From JAABQT01 sp035459025 (GTDB taxonomy: Bacteria; Pseudomonadota; Gammaproteobacteria; Burkholderiales; SG8-39), in assembly GCA_035459025.1 (NCBI GenBank), contig DATHYT010000091.1, positions 45,114 through 109,113 of the forward strand: a DNA stretch of 64,000 nt. The letters run 5' to 3'. This document shows positions 8,956 to 17,910 of the stretch, one piece after another. Position 1 is the stretch's first letter. Every line of letters begins with the position of its first letter. The position numbers were made by a program, and so were the translations under genes. Below the pieces are notes generated by a model. That model was not told where the DNA came from, searched no databases, and saw only the letters and a program-made list of their open reading frames with translations.

Positions 8956-8979
8956 GACCCGATTCTATATACTCCCCGC
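8956..8979. promoter_or_regulatory. 24-nt bidirectional promoter-like spacer between dedA and mutL
   Basis: The whole spacer between the two divergent ATGs is 24 nt. Plus-strand TATACT (8968-8973) lies 6 nt before mutL. Reverse-strand TAGAAT (8967-8962) lies 6 nt before the dedA ATG. No Shine-Dalgarno fits on either side. The arrangement predicts leaderless transcription in both directions from abutting -10 elements. Confidence 0.55.
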
Positions 8980-10683
8980 ATGAGCGCTATCCGCGTCATG
9001 CCCGAGCTGCTCGTCAGCCAGATCGCGGCCGGCGAAGTGGTCGAGCGGCCGGCCTCGGTGCTGAAGGAGCTGCTCGAGAACGGCCTCGACGCCGGCGCGA
9101 CCGAGCTGCAGGTGACGCTGGATGCCGGCGGCGCGAAGCGCGTGCAGGTCGACGACGACGGGGCCGGCATCGCCCAGGACGACCTCGCGCTGGCGCTCGC
9201 GCGCCACGCCACCAGCAAGATCGGCTCGCTCGACGACCTCGAGTCGGTCGGCACGCTCGGCTTTCGTGGCGAGGCGCTGGCATCCATCGCCGCCGTGGCG
9301 CGCGTGGAAATCGTCTCGCGCGCAAGGGGGGCGGCGCATGCATGGTCGGTCGCGGCTGAGGGCGGGGCGCCGGCTGCGCCACGCCCCGCAGCGCGCGCGC
9401 CGGGCACCACTGTCTGCGTCGGCGACCTGTACTTCAACACCCCGGCACGGCGCAAGTTCCTGCGCACCGAGGCCACCGAGTTCGGCCACTGCGACGACGT
9501 GTTCCGGCGCATCGCGCTCGCGCGGCCGGATCTCGCCTTCACGCTGCGGCACAACGGTCGCGTTTCCCTGCACTTGAGGCCGCAGGATCTGCCGGCGCGC
9601 GCCGCCGCGCTGCTCGGCGCGGAGTTCGCCGCGGCCGCGGTGCCCGTCGACGCGCAGGCCGGCGCGCTGCGCCTGCACGGCCTGGCGGGGACGCCGCAGT
9701 CGGCGCGCAGCCGCGCCGACGCGCAGTATTTCTTCGTCAATGGGCGCTACGTGCGCGACCGCCTGCTCGTGCACGCGGTGCGCGAAGCCTACCGCGACAC
9801 GCTGCACGGCGAGCGCCAGCCGGCGTTCGTGCTCGCGCTCGAGCTCGATCCGCGCGGCGTCGACGTCAACGTGCATCCGGCAAAGACCGAGGTGCGCTTT
9901 CGCGACTCGCGTGGCGTGCACCAGTTCGTTCTGCACGCGCTGCAGCGCGCGCTCGCGCCGTCGGCCTCCGATGCGCCCGTGAGCTACGCCAGCGTCTCGG
10001 CGCCGGGCCCCGCGATCCAGGCGGCGCTCGCGATGCGCGAGCCGACGCCGGGCTACCGGCCGGCGCCGGCGGCTTCGCCCCTGCCCGCCGCGCAGAAGGC
10101 GCCACCGCTCGGCTATGCGCTCGCGCAACTGCATGGCGTGTACATCCTGGCGCAGAACGAGGCCGGCCTCGTGCTGGTGGACATGCACGCGGCGCACGAG
10201 CGCATCCTGATGGAGAAGATGAAGCTCGGGCTGGATGCGGGCGGCATCGAGCGCCAGAGCCTGCTGGTTCCCGCGGTGTTCCGCGCCGAAGCGCTCGACA
10301 TCGCCACGGCGGAAGAGAACCGCGGCGCGCTGGAGACGCTGGGTCTGGAGCTCTCGGTGGCCGGGCCGAACGAGCTCGCGGTGCGCGCGGCGCCGGCGCT
10401 GCTCGCCGGCGGCGACGTGCCGGTGCTCGTGCGCTCGCTGCTCGCCGAGCTGCGCGAATTCGGCGCCGCGCAGGTGCTCGCCGCGCGCCAGAACGAGCTC
10501 CTCGCCACCATGGCCTGCCACGCCGCTGTGCGCGCCAACCGGCAGCTGTCGGTGCCGGAGATGAATGCCTTGCTGCGCGAGATGGAGCAAACCGAGCGCT
10601 CGGGCAGCTGCAACCACGGCCGCCCGACGTGGTACCAGCTGACGCTGGGCGACCTCGACAAGCTGTTCCTGCGCGGGCGATGA
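8980..10683 (+). CDS. mutL: DNA mismatch repair protein MutL
   Basis: Matchmaker ATPase of methyl-directed or general mismatch repair, linking MutS to downstream nucleases. The 567-residue product starts MSAIRVMPELLVSQIAAGEVVERP. It has the GHKL ATPase motifs ELLENGLDAGA, DDDGAGI, RHATSKI and TLGFRGEALASI, and the C-terminal dimerization domain with AAHERILME and ACHAAVRAN. The open frame extends far upstream, but homology begins at 8980. It has a leaderless-type start. The next gene starts in an ATGA overlap with its stop. Confidence 0.96.
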   Translation: MSAIRVMPELLVSQIAAGEVVERPASVLKELLENGLDAGATELQVTLDAGGAKRVQVDDDGAGIAQDDLALALARHATSKIGSLDDLESVGTLGFRGEALASIAAVARVEIVSRARGAAHAWSVAAEGGAPAAPRPAARAPGTTVCVGDLYFNTPARRKFLRTEATEFGHCDDVFRRIALARPDLAFTLRHNGRVSLHLRPQDLPARAAALLGAEFAAAAVPVDAQAGALRLHGLAGTPQSARSRADAQYFFVNGRYVRDRLLVHAVREAYRDTLHGERQPAFVLALELDPRGVDVNVHPAKTEVRFRDSRGVHQFVLHALQRALAPSASDAPVSYASVSAPGPAIQAALAMREPTPGYRPAPAASPLPAAQKAPPLGYALAQLHGVYILAQNEAGLVLVDMHAAHERILMEKMKLGLDAGGIERQSLLVPAVFRAEALDIATAEENRGALETLGLELSVAGPNELAVRAAPALLAGGDVPVLVRSLLAELREFGAAQVLAARQNELLATMACHAAVRANRQLSVPEMNALLREMEQTERSGSCNHGRPTWYQLTLGDLDKLFLRGR

Positions 10684-11426
10684 GCGGCGTGCTGATGATC
10701 ACGGGCGGCGGCCGCGGCATTGGCGCCGCCACTGCCCGGCTCGCAGCGCAGCGCGGCTACGCAGTGTGCATCAACTACCTGCGCGACCGCGACGCGGCCG
10801 AGGCCCTCACGCAGGAGATCGCCGGCGGCGACGGCCGGGCGATCGCGGTTGCCGGCGACGTCGCTCTCGAAAAGGACGTCCTGCACCTGTTCCAGGAGTG
10901 CGATCGCTCGCTCGGGCCGCTCACCGCCCTCGTCAACAACGCCGGCATCGTGGATCGGCAGTCGCGCGTGGAAGAGATGGACGCCGCGCGCCTGCAGCGC
11001 ATGTTCTCCATCAACGTCGTCGGCGCGTTCCTGTGCGCGCGCGAGGCGATCCGGCGCATGTCCACGCGGCACGGCGGCAAGGGCGGCGCCATCGTCAACG
11101 TCTCCTCGGCCGCGGCGCGCCTGGGCTCGCCGGGCGAGTACGTGGACTACGCGGCGTCCAAAGGCGCGATCGACACCATGACGCTGGGCCTCGCCAAGGA
11201 GCTCGCGGCGGATGGCATCCGGGTCAATGCCGTGCGCCCGGGCTTCGTGCACACCGACATCCACGCCTCCGGTGGCCAGCCGAACCGCATCGAGCGCTTG
11301 CGCGACGGTATCCCGATGAAGCGCGGTGGACAGCCGGATGAGGTCGCGCGCGCCGTGCTGTGGCTGCTGTCGGACGAGGCGTCCTACGCAACGGGCGCGA
11401 TCCTGGACGTCAGCGGCGGGCGCTAG
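10680..11426 (+). CDS. SDR-family oxidoreductase
   Basis: Classical NAD(P)-binding short-chain dehydrogenase of 248 residues. It has the cofactor motif TGGGRGIG, NNAG, the catalytic Ser in NVSSAAA and YAASK, and the C-terminal ATGAILDVSGGR. It resembles the glucose-1-dehydrogenase/YgfF-like group, but the substrate is not known. The ATG overlaps the mutL stop by 4 nt. The gene is wedged between mutL and miaA, which are adjacent in many relatives. Confidence 0.88.
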   Translation: MSGVLMITGGGRGIGAATARLAAQRGYAVCINYLRDRDAAEALTQEIAGGDGRAIAVAGDVALEKDVLHLFQECDRSLGPLTALVNNAGIVDRQSRVEEMDAARLQRMFSINVVGAFLCAREAIRRMSTRHGGKGGAIVNVSSAAARLGSPGEYVDYAASKGAIDTMTLGLAKELAADGIRVNAVRPGFVHTDIHASGGQPNRIERLRDGIPMKRGGQPDEVARAVLWLLSDEASYATGAILDVSGGR

Positions 11427-11438
11427 AAGTCGCGCGCC

Positions 11439-12323
11439 GTGACCCGGACCGCGTACGCGCTGCTCGGCCCCACCGCCAGCGGCAAGTCACGCCTGGCGCT
11501 CGAGCTCGCTGCGCGCCATCCGGTCGAGATCGTGAGCCTCGATTCGGCCCAGGTGTACCGCGGCATGGACATCGGCACGGCGAAACCGTCGGCGGAAGAG
11601 CGCGCCCGTGTGCGGCACCACTTGGTGGATCTCATTGACCCGACGGAGCGGTATTCCGCGGGCCGGTTTCGCGCCGACTGCGTCGGCACGATCGAGGAAA
11701 TTTTCGATCGCGGCAGGATCCCGCTGCTCGTGGGGGGCACGATGCTCTACTACAAGGCTCTGGCGCACGGGATCGATGCCCTGCCCGCGGCCGAGCCGGG
11801 CCTGCGCCTGGAGATCGACCAGCGCGCCGCGCGCCACGGCTGGCCTGCCCTGCACGCCGAGCTCGCCCGGATCGACCCCGCCACCGCAGCGCGCGTTTCG
11901 CCCAACGACGCGCAGCGCATCCAGCGCGCGCTGGAGGTCTGGGAGCTGACGCGCCGGCCGCTGTCGGCGCTGCAGACGGCGGCAGCGCCGGCGCTGCCCT
12001 TTCGGTTGCGCGCCTACGCGCTGGTGCCGGAGAGCCGCGGCGAGTTGCACCGGCGCATCGCCGAGCGCTTCGATCGCATGCTCGCCGCCGGGTTGGTGGA
12101 GGAGGTCGCGAACCTGCGTCGGCGCCACACACTGCATGGCGGCCTGCCGAGCATGCGCTGCGTCGGCTATCGCCAGGTCTGGAACTACCTCGAGGGCGAG
12201 TACGACCGCGAGGTGCTGCGCGACAGGGGCATCGCGGCGACACGCCAGCTCGCCAAGCGCCAGCTCACCTGGCTGCGCGGCCTGCCAGGGATCGAGCCCG
12301 CGTCGGCGCTGACTCTAGAATGA
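11439..12323 (+). CDS. miaA: tRNA dimethylallyltransferase
   Basis: Transfers the dimethylallyl group to A37 of tRNAs reading UNN codons. The 294-residue product has the P-loop GPTASGKS, the DSAQVYRGMDIGTAKP segment, HHLVDLIDP, and the C-terminal GYRQVWNYLEG and ATRQLAKRQLTWLR. It starts at a GTG 12 nt after the SDR stop. A TAGAAT hexamer at 12316-12321 overlaps its stop codon and may serve the next gene. Confidence 0.95.
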   Translation: MTRTAYALLGPTASGKSRLALELAARHPVEIVSLDSAQVYRGMDIGTAKPSAEERARVRHHLVDLIDPTERYSAGRFRADCVGTIEEIFDRGRIPLLVGGTMLYYKALAHGIDALPAAEPGLRLEIDQRAARHGWPALHAELARIDPATAARVSPNDAQRIQRALEVWELTRRPLSALQTAAAPALPFRLRAYALVPESRGELHRRIAERFDRMLAAGLVEEVANLRRRHTLHGGLPSMRCVGYRQVWNYLEGEYDREVLRDRGIAATRQLAKRQLTWLRGLPGIEPASALTLE

Positions 12324-12343
12324 GCGCATCGCACGGAGGCGGC

Positions 12344-13248
<905 letters not shown>

Positions 13249-13252
<4 letters not shown>

Positions 13253-13725
13253 TCGTCCTCGTGATGGGCGTGTCGGGCTCGGGCAAGAGCACCGTCGGCG
13301 CGCTGCTCGCCGAGCGCCTGGGCTGGGAGTTCCTTGACGCAGACGATTTCCACCCGCCCGCGAACGTGGAGAAAATGGCTGCGGGGAAGCCGCTCGAGGA
13401 CGCCGACCGCTGGCCGTGGCTCGAGCGGCTGAACCGGGAGCTGCGCCGGCGCAGGAACGCGGTGCTCGCGTGCTCCGCGCTCAAGGCCGCCTACCGCCAG
13501 GTCCTGTGCAGGGACGTCGATTGCTGCACCGTCCACCTGCGCGGCGGCTTCGACCTCCTGCGCTCGCGCCTCGAAGGGCGCAAGCACCGCTACATGCCGG
13601 CGTCGCTTCTCGAGAGCCAGTTCGCCGCCCTCGAGCCACCGGCCGGCGCCATCGACATCGACGTCGCGCAGCCGGTGGACGCGTGCTTGGCGGCGATATT
13701 CTCTCAGCTGCCGATGTGCACCTGA
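13249..13725 (+). CDS. gntK: Gluconokinase
   Basis: Phosphorylates D-gluconate to 6-phosphogluconate, the substrate of the preceding enzyme. The 158-residue P-loop kinase has GVSGSGKST, DADDFHP, NVEKMAAGKPLEDADRWPWL and ACSALK, all family landmarks. GTG at 13249 overlaps the stop codon of the dehydrogenase; an in-frame ATG five codons later is an alternative. Its 3' end overlaps the convergent lipoprotein gene by 22 nt. The gnd-gntK pair suggests entry of gluconate into the pentose phosphate pathway. Confidence 0.93.
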
Positions 13726-14168
13726 TACTTGGCGCCGTTTGACAGCGCGCAGGTACCGGCGCCCTGGCGCGGCGAGTTCATCTGGTACTCGCAGCTCATG
13801 AACATGCCGGTCGGGCCGTAGGCGCTCGCCACGCCCTTGCGCGCGTCGCCGTCGACGCGCGTCGCCTCGCCGGAGAGCGTCTCGCCTTGATAGTTGAGCT
13901 GGAAGCGCCCTTTGCCCGTCATCATGTTGACCACCGTGCCGGTGAGTACGCCGGTGCGAGTGGCTTCCTCGTTCGCCGGATATAGGCGCACGGGAAGCGA
14001 CACCGGCAGCGCGGGGCCGGCCCCCTGCGGCACGGGCCCGCCCGCGGCCGGTCCGCCGGGATGGCCCGGCACGACGTGCCAGAGCTGCCCGTCCGGCCCG
14101 GGCACCACGTAGCAGCCGGCCAGCGCCGCCGAAGCGAGCGCCGCGATTGCGATCCTGGAACCTTTCAT
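13704..14168 (-). CDS. Hypothetical lipoprotein, likely target of the adjacent regulator
   Basis: A 154-residue protein with a lipoprotein signal, MKGSRIAIAALASAALAGC, the lipobox being LAGC with Cys at residue 19. A Gly/Pro-rich linker follows, then a compact C-terminal domain (TGVLTGTVVNMMTGKGRF, MSCEYQMNSPRQGAGTCALSNG) with a pair of cysteines. No function is recognised. GGAGGG lies 4 nt before the ATG. About 65-97 nt upstream are three 11-bp-spaced direct repeats shared with the neighbouring regulatory genes, and TATCTG follows them, so it is probably controlled by the large regulator. Confidence 0.82.
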   Translation of the reverse strand: MKGSRIAIAALASAALAGCYVVPGPDGQLWHVVPGHPGGPAAGGPVPQGAGPALPVSLPVRLYPANEEATRTGVLTGTVVNMMTGKGRFQLNYQGETLSGEATRVDGDARKGVASAYGPTGMFMSCEYQMNSPRQGAGTCALSNGAKYQVHIGS

Positions 14169-14223
14169 GATCCCTCCGTCTGGTGCGCAGGCAAGCGCCT
14201 GCGTGACCATGATGGGCGCAGAC

Positions 14224-14265
14224 CAGATACGCGCGGGTTACCGCTCGGTTACCGATCGCTCACAG
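14224..14265 (-). promoter_or_regulatory. Triple 11-bp-period direct repeat plus -10-like element, lipoprotein promoter
   Basis: Read on the reverse strand from 14265, three consecutive 11-nt units begin CTGTGAG, CGGTAAC and CGGTAAC. Seven nt after the last heptamer comes TATCTG (14229-14224), then the lipoprotein gene. Direct heptamers at 11-bp spacing just ahead of a -10 are the layout bound by SARP/OmpR-like winged-helix activators. The same array occurs at 17688-17720. The first unit overlaps the stop codon of the regulator gene. Confidence 0.65.
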
Positions 14266-17200
14266 GCGCGGCGCATCCTGGGCGCGGTCGCGGAACTCAC
14301 GCGCGCGCGCCGGCTGGCCCGATGCTTCCCAGAAGCGCCCGAGGCCGTCGAGCGCGCGCGCATAGCGCGTGTGCCAGCGCTCGCGCGGGCGCAGGCTCCA
14401 GGGCTCCTCGGCCTCGCCAGCGAGGAACGGGCCGCGGTAGAGCTCGAGCAGCCGGTCGCCCAGCCGCTCGGCAAGCTCGGGCGCGGCGCGCTCGCGCGCC
14501 GGCTTGAGCAACGAGTCCAGCTCGCCGAGCAGCCGTTCGTAGGCCCAGGCATCGACCCAGAAGAAGCGCGCGTCGAGCGAGAGCTTGCCCTCGTGCAACA
14601 CCAGCGCGCGATCCTCGCCCAGGAGCTTCCTCAGCCGGTGCAGCGTGCTGGTGAACGAGCGGTGCGCCGAGTCGCCGTCGATGCGCGGCCACAAGGCGTC
14701 GGTGATCAGCTCCTCGGCGACGCGCTCGCCGCCCAGCGCGATCAGCACCTTGAGCAGCTCGAGCGGCCGGCGCTGCGCCTTGCCGGTCGCCGCCGCGAGC
14801 GGCTCGCCGTGGCGCAGCAGGCGAAAGCCCCCCAGCGTGTGCACGCGAAAATGCCATGGCCACTCGGGCACGTCGAGCGGCGGGCGCTCGGGGGCGAGCG
14901 CGCGGCGCTTGACCAGGCTCTTCGCGTACTCGGTCTCGATGCCGGCGGCGAGCGCGTGCTCGCACAAGCGCGCGATGGCAGTCGGCCGCCACCACAGGAA
15001 GTGCCGGTAGTTGTGCTCGCGCCCGAGCGCGAAGCCGCGGCGCAGCGCGTTCAGGCCCGGGCGGCTGCGTCCGTGCTCGAGCGCGATGCCCGCGAAGCCG
15101 AGCAGGCAGGTGTACTCGAGGTGGTGGCTATCGATGGTGCGCGCGATGGCGCGCATCTGCGTCAGGTGCGAAATGCACTTTCTTTCGTCGCCGCATTCGG
15201 CGAGCACCTGCGCCAGCGCCAGGCGCGTCAGCACCTCGAGAAACGGACAACCTACCTCGATCGCCATGCGCAGCGCACGGCGCTCGTGCTCGTGCGCGCG
15301 CATCAGGTCCTTGCGCAGCGCCGCTTCCCAGGCCTGGAAATGGTGGTACAGGCACAGGTTGAAGCGGCCGGCGCCGCTCGCCTGCGACTCGAGCTGGCGC
15401 GCGAGCGGCGCCGCGGCCGCGAGGTCGCCGCCGCCGAGCGCGCCGCCATAACCGTTGACCAGCAGCTGCAGGCTCCAGGTATGGATGCCGGTGGCGCGCG
15501 CGATCTCCTGGCCCTCGCGCATGGCGGCGAGGCAGGGCTCGGGCGCGGCCGTCAGCATGTGGTACATCGCCTCGACGTTCTTCAGCGTGAGCAGTGAGAA
15601 CGGCGAGACGCCCGGCGTCGCGGCGAGCTTGCGCATGGCCTCGATCAGGCCGTCGGCGCGCACCAATACGCCCGTCCACATCAGCGTCAGCGCCGCGAGC
15701 AGGCCGACGAACATCCTCAGGTTGGTGTCGGGCACCTGCTGCGAGGCGGCGATGGCGCGCTGGATCCATTGCTCGATGTCGCGGCGCTGCGGCTGGCGCA
15801 GCGTGAGCGCGATGAACATGCTGCAGGCGACGCGCGCCTCGGCCTCCGGCGTGGGCAGGCGCATGCCCTCGAGCGCCATGGCGTCGAGCACCGCGATCCA
15901 GCGGTCGAGCAGCGAAAAATCGTCCAGTTCGTACAGGATCGCGTCCATCGCCCCGGAGCAGGCGAGTACCCTGCCCGCCGAGTCGGGCGCGGCGGCGGTG
16001 CGGAACAACTCGTAGGCACGCTCGAAGCCGAGGCGCCCTTCACGCGGCGCGCGCTGCGCCTGGCTGGCGGCCGCCCAGTACACGGTCCAGGGATGCGCCT
16101 GCTGCACTTCGGGCGGCAGCTCCTCGACCCAATGCACTAGGGTCTCGGCGCGACCCTGGGCGAACATCGCGCCCGCATGGCGCTCGATGAGCCGCGCCAT
16201 CGCGTCCCAGTCGTGCGCGTCGCGCGCGAGCGCCACCGCCTCCTCGATCTGGCCGGCGCCCTCCAGCAGGGCCGCGGCGTCCTTCTGCAGCTGGCGGCGA
16301 CGGTCCTTGGGATAGGCCTCCTGTGCGCGCGCCAGCAGGAACTCGCGGAACATCGGGTGGTACTGGTACACGGGCTCGGCGTGCGCTTCGCGCAGCGCGA
16401 CAAAGTAGTTCTCGCGGTGCAGCCGCGCGAGCATCTCGCCGGCCGCCGCCTCGCCGGACAGCTGCTGCGCCAGCGCGGCGGTCATCTGCGGCAGGTGCGC
16501 GGTGCGCAGCAGGAACTCCTGCGTGCGCGCGTCAGACTTCTGCAGGATTTCGCCCGCCAGGTAGTCGAACACCAGCTGGCGCGTGGCGAAGTCGGGCGCG
16601 TCGACGATCGGCGCCCCCATGCGCGCGTGCTGCAGCAGCAGCACCAGCCCCGCCGCCCAGCCCTGCGTCTTGTCGTAGAGGCCCGCGAGCGCATCGGCCG
16701 CGAGCTCCGGGCGGCGCTGCGCAGCCACGCTCACTGTCTCTTCGCGCGTCAGGCGCAGCTCCTCCCAGCCGACGTGCGCGAGCTGCTGGTTGGCGCGCAG
16801 CCGCGCCAGCGCCGCCGGCGGGTCGGCGCGGCTGACGACGATGGCGCGGCCGCCTGGCGGCAGCTCGCGCAGCGCTTCGCGCATCGCCTCGTGCAGCGGC
16901 GAGGACGCGGGGACCTCGTGGTAGCCGTCGAAGACGATGACGAACGGCGGCTTCAGGCGCGCGTACAACTCCTGCGCGTAGCGGCGCGTGAACGCGACCA
17001 ACCCGGCGTGGTACTCGGGCGTGAGCAGCGGCAGCGCGGGGTGCTCGGCACCCTCGAGGTCGGCGACCGCGAGGCCGAGGTAGTAGAAGAAGGTCGCCGG
17101 GTCGGCGTCGCCCTCGTCGACTTGGTACCACAGCGTGCGCTGCGGCGCGTGGTCGAGCCAGCTCGCCACCGCCGTGGTCTTGCCGCTGCCCGGCGGGCCC

Positions 17201-17334
17201 GACACCCAGGTGAGCGGCATGTCGCTCGCCTCGTCGAGCAGCGCGAACACGCGCTCGCGCGGCAGAATCTGCGCGAGCAAGGGCCGCGTGGTCTTGCCAA
17301 GCGGCGAGCGCCTGCGAGAAGCGGGGGCGTTCAT
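14260..17334 (-). CDS. Large MalT-like ATPase transcriptional regulator with C-terminal BTAD/winged-helix domain
   Basis: A 1024-residue regulator. Residues about 40-330 form an AAA/STAND-type ATPase with Walker A GPPGSGKTT (46-54) and Walker B VIVFDGYHE. The middle is a MalT-like helical repeat region. The last 195 residues are an OmpR/SARP-like winged helix (FRVHTLGGFRLL ... LLKVLIALGGERV ... STLHRLRKLLG) followed by a BTAD helical domain. MalT-type proteins normally end in a LuxR helix-turn-helix. Here that domain is absent and a separate 65-residue LuxR protein is encoded 80 nt upstream. A repeat pair lies 37 nt before its ATG. The start MNAPAS is chosen at the onset of homology. Confidence 0.88.
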   Translation of the reverse strand: MNAPASRRRSPLGKTTRPLLAQILPRERVFALLDEASDMPLTWVSGPPGSGKTTAVASWLDHAPQRTLWYQVDEGDADPATFFYYLGLAVADLEGAEHPALPLLTPEYHAGLVAFTRRYAQELYARLKPPFVIVFDGYHEVPASSPLHEAMREALRELPPGGRAIVVSRADPPAALARLRANQQLAHVGWEELRLTREETVSVAAQRRPELAADALAGLYDKTQGWAAGLVLLLQHARMGAPIVDAPDFATRQLVFDYLAGEILQKSDARTQEFLLRTAHLPQMTAALAQQLSGEAAAGEMLARLHRENYFVALREAHAEPVYQYHPMFREFLLARAQEAYPKDRRRQLQKDAAALLEGAGQIEEAVALARDAHDWDAMARLIERHAGAMFAQGRAETLVHWVEELPPEVQQAHPWTVYWAAASQAQRAPREGRLGFERAYELFRTAAAPDSAGRVLACSGAMDAILYELDDFSLLDRWIAVLDAMALEGMRLPTPEAEARVACSMFIALTLRQPQRRDIEQWIQRAIAASQQVPDTNLRMFVGLLAALTLMWTGVLVRADGLIEAMRKLAATPGVSPFSLLTLKNVEAMYHMLTAAPEPCLAAMREGQEIARATGIHTWSLQLLVNGYGGALGGGDLAAAAPLARQLESQASGAGRFNLCLYHHFQAWEAALRKDLMRAHEHERRALRMAIEVGCPFLEVLTRLALAQVLAECGDERKCISHLTQMRAIARTIDSHHLEYTCLLGFAGIALEHGRSRPGLNALRRGFALGREHNYRHFLWWRPTAIARLCEHALAAGIETEYAKSLVKRRALAPERPPLDVPEWPWHFRVHTLGGFRLLRHGEPLAAATGKAQRRPLELLKVLIALGGERVAEELITDALWPRIDGDSAHRSFTSTLHRLRKLLGEDRALVLHEGKLSLDARFFWVDAWAYERLLGELDSLLKPARERAAPELAERLGDRLLELYRGPFLAGEAEEPWSLRPRERWHTRYARALDGLGRFWEASGQPARAREFRDRAQDAPRL

Positions 17335-17370
17335 GGCGGTCAAGGGCATTCTGCTCCCGCAGGCGCGGGA

Positions 17371-17392
17371 CGCGGTTACTTTTGGCTTACAG
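17371..17392 (-). promoter_or_regulatory. Two-unit copy of the 11-bp-period repeat before the large regulator gene
   Basis: On the reverse strand from 17392, units beginning CTGTAAG and AAGTAAC are spaced 11 nt apart. The first unit is almost identical to the first unit upstream of the LuxR-like gene (TTGTAAG, both followed by CCAA). The third unit is not recognisable and no clear -10 follows, so this may be a weaker or autoregulatory site. Confidence 0.45.
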
Positions 17393-17414
17393 CCGTGCTG
17401 CGTTGCGGCAACGA

Positions 17415-17612
17415 CTACTGCTGCCCGATCAGCCGCAACTCTACCGCGCGCATCACGGCCGCGGCCGCCGTATGCACGTCGAGCTTGCGGTAGGCGTTCT
17501 TCACGTGACTGGTAACCGTGTTGGGGCTCACGCCGAGCTCGGTGCCGACTTCGGCGTAGCTCAGGCCCTGCGCGATATGGCGCAGCACTTCTCTTTCTCG
17601 GGGCGTCAGCAT
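17415..17612 (-). CDS. Stand-alone LuxR-type helix-turn-helix protein (65 aa)
   Basis: The whole product is essentially one GerE/LuxR DNA-binding domain: LTPREREVLRHIAQGLSY, GVSPNTVTSHVKNAYRKL, and a final helix. No receiver or ligand domain is encoded. The ATG at 17612 is chosen because AGGAGG sits 7 nt before it; upstream ATGs at 17657 and 17696 would add only a basic, unstructured extension. It lies 80 nt upstream of the large ATPase regulator on the same strand. The two look like a LuxR-type activator split into separate sensor/ATPase and DNA-binding genes. A triple repeat array with TATCGG precedes it. Confidence 0.85.
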   Translation of the reverse strand: MLTPREREVLRHIAQGLSYAEVGTELGVSPNTVTSHVKNAYRKLDVHTAAAAVMRAVELRLIGQQ

Positions 17613-17677
17613 CGGCCTGCCTCCTTTCCTCGTCCGCCGACGGCGCGTGCCGTCCATGCGACGAGGATAGGCGGCGG

Positions 17678-17720
17678 CCGATAACTTGCGGGTCACCGAC
17701 CACTTACGATTGGCTTACAA
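17678..17720 (-). promoter_or_regulatory. Triple 11-bp-period direct repeat plus -10-like element, LuxR-like gene promoter
   Basis: Read on the reverse strand from 17720, three 11-nt units begin TTGTAAG, TCGTAAG and CGGTGAC. Exactly 8 nt after the last heptamer is TATCGG (17683-17678). An 8-bp gap between the last repeat and the -10 is the geometry described for SARP activators. This array and the one before the lipoprotein gene agree at 23 of 32 positions by my count. Confidence 0.65.
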
Positions 17721-17871
17721 GCGCTCAACGCCGCGCGCTGCCGAAAGTAAGAAACTATCAGGCCAACGGCGGCAGCGTTACATAGTTCCTCGCGCTCGGC
17801 GGCCCGGCGCGGAAGAATGGAGTCGCAACTGGGGCGGCCGGTATCCCTCCTCCTCTCCGGTCCCCCGATCG

Positions 17872-17906
17872 CCCCCGGCGCGCGGCTCGTGCGCCGGGGG
17901 TTTTTT
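17872..17906 (+). terminator. Strong plus-strand intrinsic terminator with no annotated plus-strand gene
   Basis: A perfect 10-bp GC stem (CCCCCGGCGC, 17872-17881, with GCGCCGGGGG, 17891-17900) around a 9-nt loop is followed by six T residues (17901-17906) on the plus strand. Both flanking genes are on the minus strand, and in that direction the hairpin is not followed by a T run. It may therefore end an unannotated plus-strand transcript. The remainder of 17721-17871 contains no convincing ORF. It has an AACTAT/ATAGTT inverted repeat at about 17753-17787. Confidence 0.75.
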
Positions 17907-17910
17907 CTGC

